The notes below the pieces were generated by a model, which worked only from the letters and a program-made list of their open reading frames with translations, did not search any database and was not told the DNA's origin. Shown here piece by piece: positions 1-6,389 of a stretch of DNA of 6,389 bases. This DNA is from Polaromonas sp. (GTDB taxonomy: Bacteria; Pseudomonadota; Gammaproteobacteria; Burkholderiales; Burkholderiaceae): contig PNMH01000146.1 of assembly GCA_013823505.1 (NCBI GenBank), positions 1 to 6,389 of the forward strand, given 5' to 3'. Numbering within the stretch: position 1 is the first letter of the stretch; every line of letters begins with the position of its first letter. Position numbers and translations under genes: made by a program.

Positions 1-2050
<2,050 letters not shown>

Positions 2051-2053
2051 GGG

Positions 2054-2061
2054 TTCTCCTC
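2054..2061 (-). promoter_or_regulatory. Ribosome binding site of the cytochrome gene
   Basis: Read on the minus strand this is GAGGAGAA, with its GGAG core 5 bases before the ATG at 2050. It fixes the start at 2050 rather than at the upstream in-frame ATG at 2104, which would add 18 residues ahead of the signal peptide. Confidence 0.75.
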
Positions 2062-2093
2062 GGTTGGTCGCGTGGGGTGTCGCGATCAGCGAA

Positions 2094-2121
2094 ACTAAAC
2101 CCATCTCCGCCGCTTGTCCAA
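2094..2121 (-). promoter_or_regulatory. Weak candidate promoter for the cytochrome gene
   Basis: On the minus strand, TTGGAC (2121-2116) and TTTAGT (2099-2094) are separated by 16 bases. They match the sigma-70 -35 and -10 consensus at 3 of 6 and 4 of 6 positions. Transcription would begin near 2087, giving a leader of about 37 bases before the ATG at 2050. The match is poor and the call rests mainly on position in the 74-bp divergent region. No convincing promoter for def is visible on the plus strand there. Confidence 0.25.
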
Positions 2122-2124
2122 CCC

Positions 2125-2664
2125 ATGACCATCCACACCATCCTGAAAATGGGCGATCCGCGACTGTTGCGCCATGCCCAACCTGTCACCCGTTTCGACA
2201 CGCCCGAGCTGCACCAGCTTGTGGCCGATCTGCAGGACACCATGGTGGCTGCCAACGGCGCTGGTCTGGCCGCGCCGCAGATCGGCGTGGACCTGCAGGT
2301 GGTGCTCTTCGGCAGCGGCGCGCCCAACCCGCGTTACCCCGACGCGCCGGTGGTGCCGCGAACCGTGCTGGTGAACCCGGTGATCACGGCGATGGGTGAC
2401 GAGGAGGAAGAGGGCTGGGAAGGTTGCCTGTCGGTGCCGGGCCTGAGGGGCGTGGTGCCGCGCTGGCGGCGCATCCGTTACCAGGGCTTTGATGAGCATG
2501 GTCAAACCATTGACCGCGAGGCCGAGGGTTTTCATGCGCGGGTGGTGCAGCACGAGTGCGACCACCTCTGGGGCAAGCTTTACCCCATGCGGGTGCGCGA
2601 CTTCACCCGATTCGGCTTCACCGAGGTGCTGTTCCCCGGGTTGGACGCAGCCGAGGACGATTGA
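2125..2664 (+). CDS. def: Peptide deformylase
   Basis: This enzyme removes the formyl group from the N-terminal methionine of new proteins at the ribosome, an essential cytosolic step, using a bound Fe(II) or similar metal. The protein is 179 residues, normal for a bacterial type. All three signature motifs are present: [10 protein letters not shown] at 45-54, EGCLS at 99-103 with metal ligand Cys101, and QHECDHL at 142-148 with ligands His143 and His147 and catalytic Glu144. The ATG at 2125 gives the expected N-terminus ([12 protein letters not shown] follows shortly). An upstream in-frame start at 2008 would overlap the divergent cytochrome gene and is unlikely. No Shine-Dalgarno sequence precedes the chosen ATG (cgcttgtccaaccc), which is unusual beside its neighbours. 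There is no adjacent fmt (methionyl-tRNA formyltransferase) gene, the commonest partner of def, so this may be a second deformylase of the genome; that is inference. Confidence 0.95.
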   Translation: MTIHTILKMGDPRLLRHAQPVTRFDTPELHQLVADLQDTMVAANGAGLAAPQIGVDLQVVLFGSGAPNPRYPDAPVVPRTVLVNPVITAMGDEEEEGWEGCLSVPGLRGVVPRWRRIRYQGFDEHGQTIDREAEGFHARVVQHECDHLWGKLYPMRVRDFTRFGFTEVLFPGLDAAEDD

Positions 2665-2675
2665 AACAATCCGTC
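2656..2675 (+). other. Small imperfect hairpin spanning the def stop codon
   Basis: GACGATTG can pair with CAATCcGTC, leaving one bulged C (2672) and an AAA loop (2664-2666). The stem includes the def TGA. No T-run follows, so it does not look like a standard intrinsic terminator. It could protect the def mRNA 3' end, aid termination weakly, or be part of a protein-binding site together with the direct repeat. Pairing is seen directly; function is unknown. Confidence 0.35.
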
Positions 2676-2687
2676 GCGCGATTGAAA
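2658..2687 (+). repeat. Pair of 9-bp direct repeats before the efflux operon
   Basis: CGATTGAAA occurs at 2658-2666 and again at 2679-2687. The copies start 21 bp apart, two helical turns of DNA, so a protein bound at both would sit on one face. The second copy ends 4 bases before the TTGACA hexamer at 2692, and a partial related element (AATTGAC) overlaps that hexamer. The first copy overlaps the def stop. This arrangement would suit an operator or activator site for the downstream pump genes, but no regulator gene is in view and chance cannot be excluded. Confidence 0.4.
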
Positions 2688-2691
2688 TGAA

Positions 2692-2724
2692 TTGACATGT
2701 TCGGGCGGGTACATCGACTAGAGT
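2692..2724 (+). promoter_or_regulatory. Candidate promoter of the efflux operon
   Basis: A perfect -35 consensus, TTGACA, lies at 2692-2697 in an AT-richer part of the def-to-channel gap. The expected -10 position (17-base spacer) holds no good hexamer. The best match nearby is TAGAGT at 2719-2724 (4 of 6), at an over-long 21-base spacer. It overlaps a short dyad, GACT-ag-AGTC, at 2716-2725. A second small dyad, ATGT (2697-2700) with ACAT (2711-2714), lies between the hexamers. A promoter in this gap is needed if the pump is not read through from def; its exact form is uncertain. Confidence 0.35.
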
Positions 2725-2748
2725 CAGGCCCGGGTCAAACGAAACCAC

Positions 2749-2753
2749 AGGGA
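2749..2753 (+). promoter_or_regulatory. Ribosome binding site of the outer-membrane channel gene
   Basis: AGGGA lies 9 bases before the ATG at 2763. It supports that start over the in-frame ATG at 2697, which overlaps the -35-like hexamer and would put 22 polar residues ahead of the lipoprotein signal peptide. Confidence 0.55.
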
Positions 2754-2762
2754 TTCCATTTC

Positions 2763-4184
2763 ATGAAGCACTTGCTTGCCGTGACGGCGTGCGCGGCACT
2801 GCTCGGCGCCTGCAGCGTGACCAAGCCACCTGCCGAAGTGGCGGTGGTGCTGCCAGGCAGCTGGTACGCGCCGCCGCTGGCCCACTCGGGCAGCACACAG
2901 GAACTCACCACCTGGTGGAGCCGGTTCGACGACCCGGTGCTCACCGACTGGATCCAGCGCGCGCAAGCGCAAAGCCCCAGCATCGCCACGGCCCGCGCGC
3001 AGGTGTTTGCCGCCCGCGCCACCCGGTTCGGCGTGGAGGCGCAGAACGGGCCTCAGGTCAACGCGGTGGCCAACGCCACCCGTGGCATCACCGACCCGAC
3101 CATTCCGCTGGGCACCACGCTGAGCGCGGGCCTGCAGGCTTCATGGGCCATTGGCCTGTGGGGCGAGAGTGCCGCCCGCCTGGGCAGTGCTCAGGCGCAG
3201 CAAGACGCGGCCAACGCTGGCTGGCACGAAGCCCGGGTGCTGGTGGCCTCCGAATTGGCGCAACTCTATTTTTCGCAGCGCCTGTGCCGCGAGCAGCTTG
3301 CAGTGGCCTTGCGCGACCGCGATTCGCGCACGGTCACGGCGCAGAACAACAGCACCTCCGAGCGTGCCGGCCTCACGGCGCCGGCGGTGGCTGCACTGGC
3401 GCGCGCCAGCGGGGCCGAGAGCGCAGCGCGCTACCGCCAGCAGGACGAGGTTTGCGAGCGGCAGGTGAAGTCGCTGGTGGCGCTCACCGGCGTGCCCGAG
3501 CCTGAGGTGCGCCAGCGGCTGGCGACTGCGCCGGCCTTGCTGTCTTCGGAGCGCCTTGATGCCCTGCTGCTGGTGAACGCCGTGCCGGCCGAAGTCATCC
3601 GTCAGCGGCCCGATGTCTACCGCGCGCAGCGCGAGCTGGTGGCCGCCAGCGAAGACGTGGGCGTGGCCAAAGCGGCGCTGCTGCCTGGCCTGTCGCTCTC
3701 CGGCAGCTTGCTGCGCAACCGGTTTTCCGGCAGCGGTACCGAACGCACCTTCAACACCTGGGCCATCGGCCCGATCAGTCTGAGCCTGCCGCTGCTGGGG
3801 CGCGAGAGCCTTCGCGCCAGCACCGACGGTGCGCAGGCCCGCTACGAGTCTGCGGCGATCGCTTACGCCAGCACCCTGCGCCAGGCGGTGGCCGAGGTGG
3901 AGCAGGCGCTGGTGACGCTGGCCAGCCTGCGCGAACGCGAGGCGTCCACCGTCACAGCCGTGGCCGGCTACGAGCAGTCGCTCAAGGGTACCGAGGCGCG
4001 CTACCGCGTCGGCCTGGCCAACCTCAACGAGCTGGAAGAAGCGCGCCGCCTCAAGCTCAACGCCGACAGCAGTGCCGTGAATCTGCAGCAAGAACGCATC
4101 AACGCCTGGATCCAGCTCTACGTTGCCCTGGGTGGCGGCTTCGATCCCGTGAACAACCTCAACGCACTCAAAGATCCCGCATGA
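2763..4184 (+). CDS. RND efflux outer-membrane channel lipoprotein, NodT/OprM (TolC-like) family
   Basis: The 473-residue protein should form the trimeric outer-membrane duct of a tripartite pump, a beta-barrel continuing as a long periplasmic helical tunnel. It starts with a lipoprotein signal peptide and the lipobox LGAC, so Cys17 is the acylated N-terminus. Family features follow: WWSRFDDPVL soon after the linker, two similar helical-hairpin halves, LAQLYF at the start of the first hairpin, ERAGL at its tip (Gly203), and VPAEVIRQRPDV (274-285), a hallmark of this family that opens the second half. YRVGLANLNELEEAR marks the second hairpin tip, and the protein ends soon after YVALGGGF. Length is normal. 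Two cysteines, Cys175 and Cys231, lie exactly 28 residues either side of Gly203 and could pair. The gene follows def after a 98-bp gap, and its stop overlaps the adaptor start by ATGA. Family is certain; the transported substrate cannot be told from sequence. Confidence 0.93.
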   Translation: MKHLLAVTACAALLGACSVTKPPAEVAVVLPGSWYAPPLAHSGSTQELTTWWSRFDDPVLTDWIQRAQAQSPSIATARAQVFAARATRFGVEAQNGPQVNAVANATRGITDPTIPLGTTLSAGLQASWAIGLWGESAARLGSAQAQQDAANAGWHEARVLVASELAQLYFSQRLCREQLAVALRDRDSRTVTAQNNSTSERAGLTAPAVAALARASGAESAARYRQQDEVCERQVKSLVALTGVPEPEVRQRLATAPALLSSERLDALLLVNAVPAEVIRQRPDVYRAQRELVAASEDVGVAKAALLPGLSLSGSLLRNRFSGSGTERTFNTWAIGPISLSLPLLGRESLRASTDGAQARYESAAIAYASTLRQAVAEVEQALVTLASLREREASTVTAVAGYEQSLKGTEARYRVGLANLNELEEARRLKLNADSSAVNLQQERINAWIQLYVALGGGFDPVNNLNALKDPA

Positions 4185-5296
4185 ACGCCACCCCCACGCA
4201 ATCGCGCAAACGCTGGCTCTGGCTGGCCATCGCCCTGGCCTTGGTGCTGCTGGTGGTTTTCTGGGCGTTCATCAAGAAGCCCGCGGCGCCTGCGCCCGAC
4301 GCGGCTACCGCCGGGCCCAAGCCCTCTCTCACGGTGACCGTGGCCCAGCCCGAGCGCAGCAGCCTGCCGATCCGCCTGCAGGCCAACGGCAACATCACCG
4401 CCTGGCAAGAGGCCAGCGTGGGCGCGGAGCTCAACGGCCTGCGGCTGGCGTCGGTGAACGTGAACGTGGGTGATGTGGTGCGCAAGGGTCAGGTGCTGGC
4501 CGAGTTCGCGCGCGAAACCACGCAGGCCGACAGCTTGCAGAGCCGCGCCAGCCTGATGCAGGCCGAGGCCAGTTATGAGAACGCCAAGGCCGACGCCGAC
4601 CGGGCGCGGTCCATCCAGGACAGCGGCGCGCTCTCGGCTTCGCAGGTAGCGCAGTACCTCACACAAGAGAAGGTGGCGCGCGCGCAGCTCGAAGCCGCGA
4701 AAGCGGTGCTGAGTGCGACCGAGGTTCGCCTGGGCAACACCAAGGTGCTCGCGCCCGACGACGGCGTGATTTCGGCGCGCGGTGCCACCGTGGGTGCGGT
4801 GGTGAGCGCCGGGCAGGAGCTGTTCCGCCTGGTGCGCCAGAGCCGCATGGAATGGCGCGGTGAGGTCACACCCAGCGAGGTGGGCCGCGTGAGCAGGGGC
4901 CAGGAGGTGAAGGTCACGGCGGCCAGCGGGCTGGAGATCACCGGCCGGGTGCGCGCGATCGCGCCGAGCGCCGACCCGCAGACGCGCAACATCCTGGTGT
5001 TTGTGGACCTTCCACGCAACGACGAGCTGAAGGCGGGCACCTTTGCCAAGGGCTTCTTTGAGCTGGGCCAGAGCGATGCGCTCACGGTGCCGAGCGAATC
5101 CATCGTGGTGCGCGACGGCAGCAACTATGTGTTCGTGATCGACGCGCAAAACAAGGCCAGCCAGCGCAAGGTGCAGACTGGGCGGCGCGTGGGCGAGCGG
5201 GTCGAGGTGCTCGAAGGTGTGAAGGCCGAGGAGCCGGTGGCGGTCCAGGGCGCGGGTTTCCTGAACGAAGCCGACCTCGTCAAAGTGGTGAAGTGA
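4181..5296 (+). CDS. RND efflux periplasmic adaptor (membrane fusion protein)
   Basis: This 371-residue adaptor links the inner-membrane transporter to the outer-membrane channel. A basic N-terminus (RKR at 9-11) is followed by a hydrophobic segment (about 12-31) and a Pro/Ala-rich linker. There is no lipobox cysteine, so it is anchored or cleaved rather than lipidated. The lipoyl-like domain is split: QASV-type half at about 66-110 (GDVVRKGQVLAEF) and second half at about 187-218 (LAPDDGVISARGATVG). Between them lies a coiled-coil hairpin (about 113-185) whose tip shows Arg141-x3-Ile145-x6-Ser152, matching the R-x3-L-x6-S motif used by AcrA-type adaptors to dock on the channel, with Ile for Leu. 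Beta-barrel (about 222-298) and membrane-proximal (about 299-371) domains follow. The start overlaps the channel stop (ATGA), with no strong Shine-Dalgarno sequence, suggesting translational coupling. Family assignment is firm, substrate unknown. Confidence 0.93.
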   Translation: MNATPTQSRKRWLWLAIALALVLLVVFWAFIKKPAAPAPDAATAGPKPSLTVTVAQPERSSLPIRLQANGNITAWQEASVGAELNGLRLASVNVNVGDVVRKGQVLAEFARETTQADSLQSRASLMQAEASYENAKADADRARSIQDSGALSASQVAQYLTQEKVARAQLEAAKAVLSATEVRLGNTKVLAPDDGVISARGATVGAVVSAGQELFRLVRQSRMEWRGEVTPSEVGRVSRGQEVKVTAASGLEITGRVRAIAPSADPQTRNILVFVDLPRNDELKAGTFAKGFFELGQSDALTVPSESIVVRDGSNYVFVIDAQNKASQRKVQTGRRVGERVEVLEGVKAEEPVAVQGAGFLNEADLVKVVK

Positions 5297-5299
5297 GGA
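5295..5299 (+). promoter_or_regulatory. Ribosome binding site of the RND transporter gene
   Basis: GAGGA overlaps the adaptor stop codon and sits 7 bases before the ATG at 5307. The position suggests that ribosomes ending the adaptor gene readily restart on the transporter gene, keeping the two products in step. Confidence 0.7.
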
Positions 5300-5306
5300 C
5301 CGGGCC

Positions 5307-6389
5307 ATGAACGTTTCAGCCTGGTCCATCAAGAATCCGATCCCGGCGTCGATGCTGTTCTTCATGCTGACGCTGGCGGGCCTGTTCTCGTTCAGCCAGA
5401 TGAAGGTGCAGAACTTCCCCGACCTGGATGTGCCCAACATCACGGTGAGCGCCAGCCTGCCGGGCGCCGCGCCCAACCAGCTGGAAAACGACGTGGCGCG
5501 CGTCATCGAAAACAGCCTTGCCTCACTGCAAGGCATCAAGCACATCACCACCAAGGTACAGGATGGCGCGGTCACCATCACCACCGAATTCCGCATCGAG
5601 AAGAACACGCAGGAAGCGCTGGACGATGTGCGCTCGGCCGTGGCCAAGGTGCGTGGCGACCTGCCGGCCGATTTGCGCGAACCCATCATCAACAAGGTCG
5701 AGCTCGCCGGTGGCGCGGTGCTGGCCTACACCGTGTCGTCCGACAAGATGGACGCGGAAGCCATTTCGTGGTTTGTCGAAAACGACATTTCCAAGCTCTT
5801 GCTCTCGGTGCGCGGCGTGGGCGCCATCAACCGCGTGGGCGGCGTGGACCGCGAGGTGCAGGTGCTGCTGGACCCGCTGAAGCTGCAGGCGCTGGGTGCG
5901 AGCGCGGCCGATGTGTCGCGCCAACTGGCCAAAGTGCAGATCGAAAGCGCCGGTGGCCGGGTGGACCTGGGCGGCAGCCAGCAGCCGTTGCGCACGCTGT
6001 CCTCATTGCAATCGGCTGAAGAACTCTCGCGGCTGGAACTGTCGCTCTCCGACGGCCGGCGCGTTCGCCTGGACCAGATCGCCACCATCAAGGACACCGT
6101 GGCCGAGCCCACGGCCGCTGCCTTCCTGAACGGCAAGCCCGTGGTGGGCTTCGAGGTGGCGCGCAGCCGCGGCGCCAGCGAGATCGAAGTGGGCAATGGT
6201 GTGCGCGAGAAGCTCACGGAGCTGCGCGCCGCGCGGCCGGATCTGAGCATCACCGAGTCCTTCGACTTCGTCACGCCGGTGCAGGAAGAGTTCGACGGCT
6301 CCATGGTGCTGCTGTACGAAGGCGCGATCCTGGCCGTGCTGGTGGTGTGGCTTTTTCTGCGCGACTTTCGCGCCACGGTGGTCTCGGCG
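5307..6389 (+). CDS. RND efflux transporter, inner-membrane permease, 3'-truncated by the window edge
   Basis: This is the energy-coupling, substrate-selecting part of the pump: a proton antiporter of the AcrB/HAE1-like RND superfamily, trimeric in the inner membrane. The reading frame runs from ATG 5307 to the last base without a stop, giving 361 residues, about one third of the usual length of 1,020-1,050. Visible parts are the N-terminal cytoplasmic helix (VSAWSIKNP), the first transmembrane helix (about 12-31), and the start of the porter domain (QNFPDLDVPNITVSASLPGA, 35-54). More porter segments follow (LPADLREPIINKVE; VRGVGAINRVGG at 168-179; GRRVRLDQIATI at 250-261). The second transmembrane helix (about 333-351) is followed by FLRDFRATVV. 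The proton-relay aspartates of transmembrane helix 4 lie outside the window and cannot be checked. The gene is 10 bp after the adaptor gene in the same operon. The overall family is certain; the subfamily, and so drug versus other export, is not. Confidence 0.94.
   Translation, partial: MNVSAWSIKNPIPASMLFFMLTLAGLFSFSQMKVQNFPDLDVPNITVSASLPGAAPNQLENDVARVIENSLASLQGIKHITTKVQDGAVTITTEFRIEKNTQEALDDVRSAVAKVRGDLPADLREPIINKVELAGGAVLAYTVSSDKMDAEAISWFVENDISKLLLSVRGVGAINRVGGVDREVQVLLDPLKLQALGASAADVSRQLAKVQIESAGGRVDLGGSQQPLRTLSSLQSAEELSRLELSLSDGRRVRLDQIATIKDTVAEPTAAAFLNGKPVVGFEVARSRGASEIEVGNGVREKLTELRAARPDLSITESFDFVTPVQEEFDGSMVLLYEGAILAVLVVWLFLRDFRATVVSA

Noticed and set aside
2726..2738. GC-rich palindromic stretch around CCCGGG as a terminator or operator
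   Set aside because: The symmetry is only 6 bases, with no T-run and no matching element nearby, so it is not distinguishable from chance.
2095..2748. A 217-codon open frame on the minus strand covering def
   Set aside because: It is antisense to a deformylase with all three catalytic motifs intact and shows no recognisable domain.
2697..2762. An earlier ATG (2697) as the start of the channel protein
   Set aside because: It adds 22 polar residues before a perfect lipoprotein signal peptide and has no ribosome binding site; the ATG at 2763 has AGGGA 9 bases ahead.
3141..4091. A 316-codon open frame on the minus strand within the channel gene
   Set aside because: It is antisense to the NodT-type channel, has low-complexity Gln/Arg/His-rich composition and no ribosome binding site or family motif.
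4118..5695. A 525-codon open frame on the minus strand across the adaptor and transporter genes
   Set aside because: It lies antisense to two clearly recognised genes, is rich in His, Ala and Leu with no recognisable domain, and is the kind of long open antisense frame expected in GC-rich coding DNA.

Overview
The window looks like chromosomal DNA from a high-GC betaproteobacterium, probably of the Burkholderiales (Comamonadaceae-like). This rests on the strongly GC-rich third codon positions, the style of the LigA, deformylase and NodT-type lipoprotein sequences, and the gene mix. The genus is inferred, not shown. Codon use is even across all genes, and I see no insertion sequence, phage gene, tRNA, rRNA or CRISPR array.

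Layout: (1) 1-1743, the 3' five-sixths of ligA (NAD-dependent DNA ligase); its N-terminus lies before the window. (2) 1736-2050 on the minus strand, a small secreted monohaem c-type cytochrome, convergent with ligA and overlapping its 3' end by 8 bp. (3) 2051-2124, a 74-bp divergent intergenic region. (4) 2125-2664, a complete peptide deformylase (def). (5) 2665-2762, a 98-bp AT-richer intergenic region with a 9-bp direct repeat, a small hairpin at the def stop and a consensus TTGACA hexamer. (6) 2763 to the window end, a tightly packed operon for a tripartite RND efflux pump: a NodT-type outer-membrane lipoprotein channel, a periplasmic adaptor (ATGA overlap with the channel gene), and the first 361 codons of an RND inner-membrane transporter, which runs off the right edge.

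The three pump genes should assemble into one envelope-spanning, proton-driven export channel. The order channel-adaptor-transporter and the overlap or 10-bp spacing imply one transcript, probably starting in the 2665-2762 gap. No regulator gene lies in the window, so substrate and inducer cannot be read from context. ligA and def are housekeeping genes; the cytochrome has no obvious link to its neighbours.

I did not find an undescribed system. The points most worth a second look are the repeats before the pump operon, a symmetric cysteine pair in the channel's periplasmic hairpin, the uncertain distal haem ligand of the cytochrome, and a likely ligA terminator inside the convergent cytochrome gene.
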